Origin: Plectonema cf. radiosum LEGE 06105
GTDB lineage: Bacteria; Cyanobacteriota; Cyanobacteriia; Cyanobacteriales; Nostocaceae
Reading direction: 5' to 3'
NCBI RefSeq assembly: GCF_015207665.1
Contig: NZ_JADEWL010000044.1
Span: 1-48,099 of the forward strand
DNA length: 48,099 bases
Made by a program: the position numbers and the translations under genes. Shown here piece after piece: positions 26,058 through 32,939 of this stretch. Within the stretch, counting starts at the first letter, position 1. Each line of letters begins with the position of its first letter. The notes below the pieces were generated by a model, which worked only from the letters and a program-made list of their open reading frames with translations, was not told where the DNA came from and ran no database searches.

Positions 26058-26477
26058 ATGAAAATGGAACTTGATGACAATGACAAACAGCAGCGTACTT
26101 CTCAGACTCCTCTGATTCTGGCAATTGAGGACAACGAAGATAACTTACTGATAGTAAATTATATCGTCGATTCTTTAAACTATAGATTTATTGGTGAACC
26201 AGACGGAAACAAGACGTTGCTAATTGCACGAGAATTTCAACCAAATTTAATATTATTAGATATCATGTTGCCAGAAGCAAATGGTATCGACCTTTTTCAT
26301 GTTCTGCGGCAAGATAGTTCAACAAAGCATATACCGATAATTGCGGTGACAGCTTTAGCAAGTGCTGAAGAAAAACACAAAATTCTAGAAGCTGGTTTCG
26401 ACGCTTATGTTAGCAAACCTTATATGCTTGAAGACATCGAAGAAGTGATTTGCCGTTACCTCAACTACAAAAGTTAA
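26058..26477 (+). CDS. DivK-like single-domain response regulator
   Basis: A 139-residue receiver with a short polar N-terminal extension. It has acidic pair E24-D25 (LAIEDNEDN), phospho-acceptor D68 (LILLDIMLPEANG), T in IIAVTALAS and K in AYVSKPYMLEDI. The sequence style is that of the DivK/CheY-like receivers used in phosphorelays, distinct from the Rcp1 type upstream. TTAGGAG precedes the ATG; a second ATG at 26064 is also possible. It converges tail to tail with the DUF2294 gene, with only 3 nt between them. Confidence 0.92.
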   Translation: MKMELDDNDKQQRTSQTPLILAIEDNEDNLLIVNYIVDSLNYRFIGEPDGNKTLLIAREFQPNLILLDIMLPEANGIDLFHVLRQDSSTKHIPIIAVTALASAEEKHKILEAGFDAYVSKPYMLEDIEEVICRYLNYKS

Positions 26478-26480
26478 TTT

Positions 26481-26873
26481 TTATTTAATAAGTTTTTGTT
26501 TTTGCTCCGCAGTAACATTGCATTTATCGGCAAATAAAGCAATGATGCTAACATAATTGGTATCAAGATGAGTTGCAAAAAGTATATCTTTAACTTGAGA
26601 ATTAGTAACTTCCTCAATTATTTTTTGTAGCTGAGGTTGTAAAATCTCTTCAATACGACCTCTTGCTTTTATAACTACATCTTGATGACCTGCTGCCATT
26701 AATAATTGTTCGGGTTTAGTAACAGCATTTTCAATAATAACTGTTAGTTTATCATCCAAAAAACGACAATATACATCTTTAGGTTGATGTCCAAGCTGAC
26801 TTATAAACAAAGACTGTATGCGTTCAGCGATGATTTTTTCGAGATTTTGAGAATGGGAAATTTGAGAATGCAT
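26481..26873 (-). CDS. DUF2294 family protein
   Basis: A 130-residue soluble protein of the DUF2294 family, recognised by IQSLFISQLGHQPKDVYCRF, the EN(A)VTKPEQLLMAAGHQD block and the IEEILQPQLQKIIEEV helix. Function unknown. It is a paralogue of the next minus-strand gene (27084-27521): both share SQLGH/NQLGH and TxPEQLL/TPAEQLL landmarks. Its stop lies 3 nt from the end of the converging receiver gene. Confidence 0.85.
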   Translation of the reverse strand: MHSQISHSQNLEKIIAERIQSLFISQLGHQPKDVYCRFLDDKLTVIIENAVTKPEQLLMAAGHQDVVIKARGRIEEILQPQLQKIIEEVTNSQVKDILFATHLDTNYVSIIALFADKCNVTAEQKQKLIK

Positions 26874-27083
26874 AGGGAATACCCCTTAAGGACAGCCGTA
26901 ATTTATTAGTTTTATTCAATCAAGGAAAATTATCTTCTATATTGCCTAGATGGTAAAGGGTAAAATCTTCCTTTTTATACCAATTTAGAAAATGATTGCG
27001 ACAAATGAAATCTTAAAAAGCCGAACTAGCAACTTTTTTAAAATCCAAAATCTCAAATGGTATTACCCTTTTACCAGTAGGAT

Positions 27084-27521
27084 TTATTCATTTATAGAAT
27101 TGCTTCCATTTCTACTATTTAATGCCTTAGACTTTGCTTTAGGAATTGCATCTGGGTTACGGACTTCCGGTGTATTTGATAGTACGACAACTATACCGCT
27201 CCTACCAGTTTGTAAAGTCGCATCACCCATTAAATCTAATACTTTAACTTCCAAAATTTCTTCAATCAGTACTTTGAGTTTGGGTTCTATTGCATCATCC
27301 AAGCCAGAACGTACTTGTTCTGCTAACTCTTCTTGTCCTTGATCAACTAATAATTGCTCCGCTGGAGTAATTGAATCTTCCATGACAATTGCTAAAGAGT
27401 TATCAAACAGTTGACAGGTGACTTTTGTTGGTCTGTGTCCTAACTGATTGGAATATAAAGCTTGAATCCGCTGTGAAAGCTCTCTTTCTCTTTGTCCTCG
27501 AGTTGGAATTGATGTTTTCAT
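27084..27521 (-). CDS. DUF2294 family protein
   Basis: 145 residues with the same landmarks as its neighbour: IQALYSNQLGHRPTKVTCQL, then SITPAEQLLVDQGQE and IEPKLKVLIEEILEVKV. The C-terminal tail (NPDAIPKAKSKALNSRNG) is longer and polar. No membrane segment. Two DUF2294 paralogues in tandem, 210 bp apart, suggest a local duplication followed by divergence. The biochemical role is unknown. Confidence 0.85.
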   Translation of the reverse strand: MKTSIPTRGQRERELSQRIQALYSNQLGHRPTKVTCQLFDNSLAIVMEDSITPAEQLLVDQGQEELAEQVRSGLDDAIEPKLKVLIEEILEVKVLDLMGDATLQTGRSGIVVVLSNTPEVRNPDAIPKAKSKALNSRNGSNSINE

Positions 27522-27850
27522 TACTATCTATTTATTTAGTTTCAAATATGATTAGACCGCTATCGATAAGCCATTAATTAGGAATTAATGCATTAAAATA
27601 CTGCTTACCTTGTTTTTGATTTGCTTCTGATATACAAAAAAATGCTAGCAAAAGCCAAACATATCAAAACAACTTGAGTTATCAAAAGCAGTAATATTCA
27701 ATTTGTTTGCAACCCGTATCCAATTATTATCTATCTAATAGAATATAGCTTAAAAAATTTGAAAACAGCATTCGAGTGGTAGATATTTTCAGGTTAGTGA
27801 GTAATTCTAGAGATGTAGATTTTTTTGAAATTAATGAACATTTCCTCTGC
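27522..27850. other. Intergenic gap, 329 bp
   Basis: No gene, long repeat or clear hairpin was found between the DUF2294 and universal stress protein genes. It is AT-rich and probably contains the promoter of the DUF2294 gene on the minus strand. Confidence 0.4.
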
Positions 27851-28360
27851 TTATTGAATAACTAAGATGGCACAAGGAGCGTGATGAAGTACATGGTTAC
27901 TGACGCTTCCTAACAAAGCTTCTGCAATTCCGTTATGTCCTTTACGACCTAAAATTATCAAATCTGCTTTCAAATCTTCAGCAATTTGACAAATTTGATA
28001 ACCAATACTTGTGGTGGATTCATAACATTTATATTCAGCGGAAACACCCCCTAAAGCTGCTTTTTGTTGGTAATAACTTAAATGTTTTTCAGCTTGTTGC
28101 TGTTTTGTCAGGCTTGCTTGTTGGATCAACTCCATATTTACCATTGCTGGGGACATGGTAGTTGTAAAAGATGTTTCCGTAAACCCATATCCTCTACCCA
28201 AAGCGGTTTGAGACATCATTGCCATTTCCGTAAATTCAGACAAACAATGAATTAGCGTTATTTGCGCTCCGATATTTTGGGCTAAACTTACTGCTTCCGA
28301 AAATACAGCTTCATCTCTAGGTGAAAGTTCCAAAGCTACCAAGATTTTTTTAAAGGTCAT
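27851..28360 (-). CDS. Universal stress protein (UspA family)
   Basis: A single-domain USP of 169 residues. The N-terminal strand KKILVALELSP and the C-terminal ATP-binding motif G138-x2-G141-x9-G151-S152 (GRKGHNGIAEALLGSVSNHV) fit the nucleotide-binding class. A methionine-rich insertion (about residues 46-80, MAMMSQTALGRGYGF...) extends the middle. The Asp usual after the first strand (VALDxS) is Glu here (VALELS), a tolerated change. General stress role; the specific partner is unknown. Confidence 0.94.
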   Translation of the reverse strand: MTFKKILVALELSPRDEAVFSEAVSLAQNIGAQITLIHCLSEFTEMAMMSQTALGRGYGFTETSFTTTMSPAMVNMELIQQASLTKQQQAEKHLSYYQQKAALGGVSAEYKCYESTTSIGYQICQIAEDLKADLIILGRKGHNGIAEALLGSVSNHVLHHAPCAILVIQ

Positions 28361-28507
28361 AATGATTTTTTGTCTTATGTACTTATATTAATTATTAAAA
28401 TCAACTAACAAGATATCAGACTAATTATAATATTTAATAAGTATAATCAAGCGAAATAATAGAAGTGTCTTCATAAAGACTTACAAGCTGATAATTTCAT
28501 TCTAAAG

Positions 28508-28783
28508 ATATAGCAATCCGAATTGAGATGTGAGAAAATACGTAGATTAAAAGTTAGGAATAGAGGTTACATTTAAATCACTCCTGGCGACTATAAGTCG
28601 CACGGCAGTCGCTCATGGGGGAGACCCCCCCTTCTGCGCGCGGCCTTGGCTACACAGGCAAAACCCGGATGGTGAGCGGGTTGTTTTATAGAGTCCACGC
28701 AGGTGGACTTAGGAAGGTGTCGTAGCGGTTTTAACCGCCAGATTATACATAAATTTCTCACAAGTCATTTAGGATTGCTATAT
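28508..28783 (-). mobile_element. Non-autonomous element B with multi-hairpin core
   Basis: Terminal repeats ATATAGCAATCC (from 28508) and GGATTGCTATAT (to 28783), with inner arms TGTGAGAAA (28529-28537) and TTTCTCACA (28754-28762), so each arm is about 30 nt. The interior (28583-28739) is the reverse complement of the core of element A: CCTGGCGACTATAAGTCGCAC, GGGGG/CCCCC, GTCCAC/GTGGAC and GCGGTTTTAACCGC occur in the same order. There is no reading frame. The arms are unlike those of element A. Confidence 0.75.
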
Positions 28784-28882
28784 ATTTTAATCTCTATCTG
28801 TAGCATGAGATTTTGTAAAATAAATATATCCTTAGATACTAGCAATTAAATCAGTAAACAATTCACCAAAGATTTGGGTCTG

Positions 28883-28907
28883 AAGCCTCGTCCTTCTAGG
28901 ACGGCTT
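28883..28907. other. Hairpin resembling an IS200/IS605 end
   Basis: AAGCC-TC-GTCC TTCTA GGAC-GGCTT forms a 9-bp stem with a 2-nt bulge. Bulged, GC-rich subterminal hairpins of this type mark IS200/IS605 ends, but no transposase sequence is next to it, so a plain terminator for a minus-strand gene is equally possible. The rest of the gap 28784-29036 shows no gene. Confidence 0.3.
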
Positions 28908-29036
28908 TATATTGATTAATTCATCAATATAATTTCTATGTCAATTGATAACTGATAAGTATTTAAGCAAAATTATTTGTATAATTACTAATCAGCTATA
29001 TTACTATTCCCTATTCCCTTTTCCCTGTTTCCTTTA

Positions 29037-29477
29037 TTAAAAGTATTTAATCGGACATAATATGATAATTGCTTCCACTGCACGACGAACATATGCTGAC
29101 CATGATTCAGATGCCGGTGGAAATGCTAAGCCGTAAAGCATCATTCCACTCATCACATCAAATACAAGATTAGCATCTAAATCTGCTCCAACTTCATTTC
29201 TCGCTTTCGCTCTTTCAATTACTACAGCAAAAGCTTCCCTTCGCGATCGCAAATATTTTTCTGAATAAATTTGAGCAAATCCAGAGCTACTTAATGCGCT
29301 GCTAATAATTGTCGCTACAGTTTGTCTTCCCAAAGAATTAAAAGTAATACGTTCAGCATTCTCAATCAAAGCATCAATATCATCCCAAATATTTCCTGTA
29401 TCAGGAATGACCACTTCTTCCCTCACACTTTCAATTGACTTTTTGAAACGCGATACGTGAAGCGTCGCTATAAAGGG
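29037..29477 (-). pseudogene. TetR-family regulator lacking its DNA-binding domain
   Basis: The frame reads the C-terminal ligand-binding half of a TetR regulator (VVIPDTGNIWDDIDALIENA ... FAQIYSEKYLRSRREAFAVV ... RAKARNEVGADLDANLVFD). A GTG at 29426 could start a 129-residue product, but recognisable coding sequence continues upstream (FKKSIESVREE, the end of a TetR helix-turn-helix region) until it runs into a repeat and a TAG stop near 29478. The ~45-residue DNA-binding head is absent. It is probably a decayed gene; expression of a ligand-binding fragment cannot be excluded. Confidence 0.7.
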
Positions 29478-29514
29478 CTATCGCGCTTTACGTTTGTTTC
29501 GAGAGGTCTATATT

Positions 29515-29664
29515 ATGGATGAAACAGTTATAAACTTGCTTGAGTCCATCCCAACCGATATCAAGAAGTTGATAATCGTCATGCTCTGTGTCAAAAAATT
29601 ATCCAAATTTAAACTTAGTATTCCATACATTAAAAAGACGTTGCAATGCAACGTCTCTACATGA
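29515..29664 (+). CDS. Possible small ORF, 49 residues
   Basis: ATG at 29515 with GAGAGG 8 nt upstream, ending at 29664. The start reads MDETVINLLESIPTDIKKLI, then a short hydrophobic stretch (IIVMLC). The last ten residues are encoded by the AGACGTTGCA/TGCAACGTCT hairpin repeat (29636-29656), so the original 3' end may have been lost. No family recognised. It could be a remnant or not translated. Confidence 0.35.
   Translation: MDETVINLLESIPTDIKKLIIVMLCVKKLSKFKLSIPYIKKTLQCNVST
29636..29656. terminator. AGACGTTGCA palindrome
   Basis: AGACGTTGCA, one A, TGCAACGTCT: a near-perfect 21-nt palindrome just downstream of the TRAP lipoprotein stop (minus strand). A common dispersed hairpin type in cyanobacteria; it probably serves as a terminator here. 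Confidence 0.5.
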
Positions 29665-29675
29665 TTATTTATTAC

Positions 29676-30770
29676 CTATTTTTTAGTTACAAAATTAGCA
29701 AAACTCAATTCATTCACGCGATTCCAGTTATAAAGCTTCTCTCTAAAACCTTGCCATTGTTCGTAAACTTTCTTAAAGGTTGCATCTTTACTTGCACTTT
29801 CTTCTAATTCTTCAAGGCTGGCTTTTTGTGCTGCTTGTAAGATATCGTCGCTGTAGGCAACTAATTTTGTACCGCTCTTAGTTAACTCACTTAATGCTTG
29901 CCCATTCAAAGCTTCATATCTTGCTAACATATCCATATTCGCTTCATAAGCCGCAGTTTGGAAGATTTGCTTGTATTCCTCTGGTAATTTTTGCCAAGCA
30001 TTACGGTTAACTAATACGTCTAAACTGGAACCGGGTTCCCACCAACCGGGATAATAATAAAATTGCGCGGCTTTATTTAAACCTAGTTTTTCATCATCGT
30101 AAGGGCCAATCCATTCTGCTGCATCAATTGCACCCCTTTCTAAGGCTAAATAAATTTCTCCTCCGGGTAATACTTGGACGTTAACCCCCAAACGAGACAT
30201 GACTTTCCCACCCAATCCGGGAATCCGCATTTTTAATCCTTTCAAGTCACCAAGGGATTTAATTTCTCGTTTGAACCATCCTCCCATCTGGGTTCCACTA
30301 TTACCAGCCGGAAAATAAATAATATTAAAATTATCATAAATTTCCTGTATTGCTTTTTGTCCCTCGCCGTGGTATAGCCAAGCATTTTGTTGCTGTGCAG
30401 TTAAACCAAAAGGTACGGAGGTTGCAAAGGCTAAAGCGGGGTTTTTACCGATGTAAAAATAACTTGCTGTATGTCCGCATTGTACGGAACCTGTTTGTAC
30501 AGCATCAAGCACTTCCGTTGCACCTGCTAATTCTCCAGCGGTAGAAGGAGTAATGATAAAACGTCCGTCAGTCATTTCCTTGACGCGCTTGGCAATTGTC
30601 TCCGGACCGCTGTAAATTATTAAAGACTCAGGCCAGCTAGTTGCCATTCTCCAGCGGACATTTGGTAAACTCTTGCCTACCGCAGGTCCCTGATTACTAC
30701 TACAGGAAACAATAGTCGCAGCAGTTGCGGTTGCGATCGCGGTTTTTTTGATGATTTCTCGACGTTTCAT
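29676..30770 (-). CDS. TRAP transporter substrate-binding lipoprotein, TakP-like
   Basis: Periplasmic DctP-type solute-binding protein of 364 residues from ATG 30770; the frame is open to 30896, but MKRREIIKK begins the export signal. The signal has a twin-arginine-like RREII and a lipobox VSC (Cys near residue 22). The mature part matches the 2-oxoacid-binding TakP group: RWRMATSWPES, GHTASYFYIGK, GNSGTQMGGWFKREI, GLKMRIPGLGG, EWIGPYDDEKLG and YYYPGWWEPG. The carboxylate-binding Arg of MRIPG is present. Likely ligands are keto acids such as pyruvate. No TRAP membrane subunits are in this window. Confidence 0.92.
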   Translation of the reverse strand: MKRREIIKKTAIATATAATIVSCSSNQGPAVGKSLPNVRWRMATSWPESLIIYSGPETIAKRVKEMTDGRFIITPSTAGELAGATEVLDAVQTGSVQCGHTASYFYIGKNPALAFATSVPFGLTAQQQNAWLYHGEGQKAIQEIYDNFNIIYFPAGNSGTQMGGWFKREIKSLGDLKGLKMRIPGLGGKVMSRLGVNVQVLPGGEIYLALERGAIDAAEWIGPYDDEKLGLNKAAQFYYYPGWWEPGSSLDVLVNRNAWQKLPEEYKQIFQTAAYEANMDMLARYEALNGQALSELTKSGTKLVAYSDDILQAAQKASLEELEESASKDATFKKVYEQWQGFREKLYNWNRVNELSFANFVTKK

Positions 30771-30867
30771 GTGATTTGTTGTAAAAAAGCATTCCCAAAG
30801 TTGCTGTTGCATTTTAAAACAGTTTGATGGGGAAAATAAGCAATTTTTACACCTATCAAAATAAATG

Positions 30868-31596
30868 TTACAATTTCTGTTTGTTAGCGAAACCAAAACC
30901 TAGCAAACTCAGAAGACCAAATATTAAACTTGGTTCGGGAACGGTTTGATTTTCATTTAAGTTAGAAGCAATCGGAAGTTGACGAATTGTAAAGGAATCG
31001 TAGAAATTGTTTCCTTCTAAATCGTCAGGAATATCTAGGGAAAATGTGAAATCCACTGATTCACCTGGCGCTACAGTACCCCCAGACCAGTTAAGATTAA
31101 AAGAACCATCGGGATTAACTTGGGCGAATTTTGAGGAAGTCGGTTGAACGTTATTAAAAGTGGGAATTGCGAAGCCGGCAGGAACTAAAATTACCGCTGG
31201 GGATGCAAAGTTATCTCCACCTAAAGCATCATCGGATTGAAAACCAATTGCCATATTAAAGCCATCCCAAATAGATTCAGTACTATTTACAACTGTTTCC
31301 CTCAGTAAATACTCTGTAATTCCCCCAGATGGCTCAACGAATAATTGGGTGTCGATGGGAGCAATTTCGCGGAAGGTTTTTGGTGTACAGGATAAACCGG
31401 GAAAGTTGTTAATTTGATTGCCACTATTATTAGGAAATGGGGTATCTACGGAAGTTTGCACCTGTGGACAAAATACATCCCCTTGACCTGTTCCTGAAGG
31501 TGGGCTGATACTGTTAATTATTCTGGCTTGTACTGTGGTGTTAAAGGTTAGGGAGATGGTTAAGGTTGTTGCTAGAGTGGTTATTATTTTGTTCAT
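30868..31596 (-). CDS. PEP-CTERM sorting-domain exoprotein
   Basis: A 242-residue secreted protein. A signal peptide (about 1-24, MNKIITTLATTLTISLTFN) is followed by a low-complexity polar body with FSLDIPDDLEGNNFYDSF near the end. The C-terminus is a PEP-CTERM anchor: VPEPS, a hydrophobic LIFGLLSLLGFGFA segment, then basic NKQKL. Such proteins are processed by an exosortase and are linked to extracellular polysaccharide or surface deposition. The body has no recognised domain. It is upstream of the TRAP lipoprotein gene with a 97-bp gap. Confidence 0.9.
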   Translation of the reverse strand: MNKIITTLATTLTISLTFNTTVQARIINSISPPSGTGQGDVFCPQVQTSVDTPFPNNSGNQINNFPGLSCTPKTFREIAPIDTQLFVEPSGGITEYLLRETVVNSTESIWDGFNMAIGFQSDDALGGDNFASPAVILVPAGFAIPTFNNVQPTSSKFAQVNPDGSFNLNWSGGTVAPGESVDFTFSLDIPDDLEGNNFYDSFTIRQLPIASNLNENQTVPEPSLIFGLLSLLGFGFANKQKL

Positions 31597-31739
31597 TAAT
31601 GATGAAGTTTGTGTTTAAATTCGGTTTGATTTTCATGGTATTCGCTGAGGTTAAAAATTACTAGTGGTTTTGCTGCGATATTTTTGATTTATTTAACCGC
31701 AGAGTACGCTGAGTACGCAGAGGAAGAAAGAACAGAGAA

Positions 31740-32360
31740 ATGATACAAGAAGCACTTACTCAGGAAAGTTTTATTGTTGGGTTAAAAGAGCTTGCTAGGA
31801 GGGATGAAGATTTTGCGGGGATTCTGGAAAAATGGGGTAATCCGCCAAAATGGGAGGAAAAACCGGGTTTTTCTGGGTTGGTACGGACAATTTTAGGACA
31901 ACAGGTTTCGGTGGGTTCTGCAAGTGCTACTATGAAGCGTTTATGTGAAACGGTGGTACCACTGACACCTGAGAATTTACTTAAGTTTGATGATATTCAG
32001 TTAAAAACCTGTGGAATTAGCCGTCAAAAAATCATTTATCTTAAAGAATTGGCGATCGCAATTTTTAATCAAGATTTAAATTTGCAAGAATTAGCGTTTG
32101 CTGACGATATAACGATTAGAAATCAACTCAAGCGGATCAAAGGTATTGGTGATTGGACGGTGGATATATACTTATTAATGTGTTTACAGCGTCCAGATGC
32201 CTTTCCTAAAGGTGATTTGGGAGTAATTGTCGCATATCAAAAGCTGAAAAATTTATCAACACGTCCCACACCTGATGACATGGAAATTATAGCCGAAAAT
32301 TGGCGACCTTGGAGGGCGATCGCTGCAAGGATTTTGTGGAACTTTTATTTAAAAAGTTAG
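31740..32360 (+). CDS. DNA-3-methyladenine glycosylase, AlkA/HhH-GPD type
   Basis: Base-excision repair glycosylase of 206 residues that removes alkylated purines. The HhH-GPD fold is clear: LVRTILGQQVS (about 48-58), the helix-hairpin-helix IKGIGDWTVDIYLL (133-146), and catalytic Asp D159 in FPKGDLGV. It lacks the N-terminal AlkA extension, as in the short cyanobacterial and MAG-like forms. The stop codon is provided by a GTTAGGA repeat. The cupin gene follows 73 bp downstream. Confidence 0.93.
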   Translation: MIQEALTQESFIVGLKELARRDEDFAGILEKWGNPPKWEEKPGFSGLVRTILGQQVSVGSASATMKRLCETVVPLTPENLLKFDDIQLKTCGISRQKIIYLKELAIAIFNQDLNLQELAFADDITIRNQLKRIKGIGDWTVDIYLLMCLQRPDAFPKGDLGVIVAYQKLKNLSTRPTPDDMEIIAENWRPWRAIAARILWNFYLKS

Positions 32361-32382
32361 GAGTTAGGAGTTAGGAGTTAGT
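32356..32382. repeat. GTTAGGA heptamer repeat
   Basis: Three to four GTTAGGA units starting within the last codon of the glycosylase gene, whose TAG stop is part of the first unit. Confidence 0.8.
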
Positions 32383-32396
32383 AATTTATATCTCTC

Positions 32397-32428
32397 CAAT
32401 TACCAATTACCAATTACCCATTACCAAA
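32397..32428. repeat. ATTACCA/ATTACCC heptamer repeat
   Basis: About four units of the ATTACCA/ATTACCC family seen at 6576-6732, ending 5 nt before the cupin start codon and so replacing a normal ribosome binding site region. Confidence 0.8.
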
Positions 32429-32433
32429 TAAAT

Positions 32434-32898
32434 ATGATTATTAATCCTGAAGATGTACCAATTGAACAAAGTACAAATTACCCAGAGGAATTCAAGTCCA
32501 TAGTATCGGGAAGATTTCGTCAGCGGTTGGGAAATTTTGCGGGATTGAATAATTTTGGCGTAAATCTAGTAAAGTTATCTCCTGGAAGCGCTTCAGCATT
32601 AAGACATTGGCATTCACATCAAGATGAATTTATTTATATTTTAGAAGGTGAATTGACATTAATTACTGATGCGGGAGAAGAAATTTTAATACCGGGGATG
32701 GCTGCTGGATTTCCGGCTAATGAAGCCAACGGACATCATTTAATCAATCGTTCTAATCAAGTTGCAGTTTATTTAGAAGTGGGGGATAGAACTCCGAATG
32801 ATATTGTAAATTATCCTGATAATGATTTAATTGCGAAACCATCTGATGATGATAAGTCGGTAATTTTTACTCGTAAAGATGATACTAGTTACAAGTAA
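32434..32898 (+). CDS. Cupin domain protein
   Basis: A single-domain cupin of 154 residues. Metal-binding motif 1 is H58-x-H60 (ALRHWHSHQDEFIYILEG, with E65). Motif 2 includes PGMAAGFPAN and a HH pair at 101-102. The typical GDxTPNDIVNYPDND stretch (VGDRTPNDIVNYPD) marks a family of small cupins found with oxidative or sugar-related enzymes. The substrate is not inferable. No clear ribosome binding site: the upstream DNA is a tandem repeat. Confidence 0.88.
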   Translation: MIINPEDVPIEQSTNYPEEFKSIVSGRFRQRLGNFAGLNNFGVNLVKLSPGSASALRHWHSHQDEFIYILEGELTLITDAGEEILIPGMAAGFPANEANGHHLINRSNQVAVYLEVGDRTPNDIVNYPDNDLIAKPSDDDKSVIFTRKDDTSYK

Positions 32899-32939
32899 TT
32901 ATAATTTGATTATATTTTGAAAAAATAGTTGTATTGACT

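Noticed and set aside
26992-27083. NtcA box near 27061
   Set aside because: GTATTACCCTTTTAC has 9 rather than 8 nt between GTA and TAC and is not positioned before a start codon.
26992-27342. 116-residue plus-strand frame opposite the DUF2294 gene
   Set aside because: It is the antisense shadow of a conserved family; serine/leucine-rich shadow composition.
29676-30896. Longer 406-residue form of the TRAP protein
   Set aside because: The extra N-terminal 42 residues are cysteine-rich and precede a normal lipoprotein signal at 30770; they also overlap the PEP-CTERM gene.
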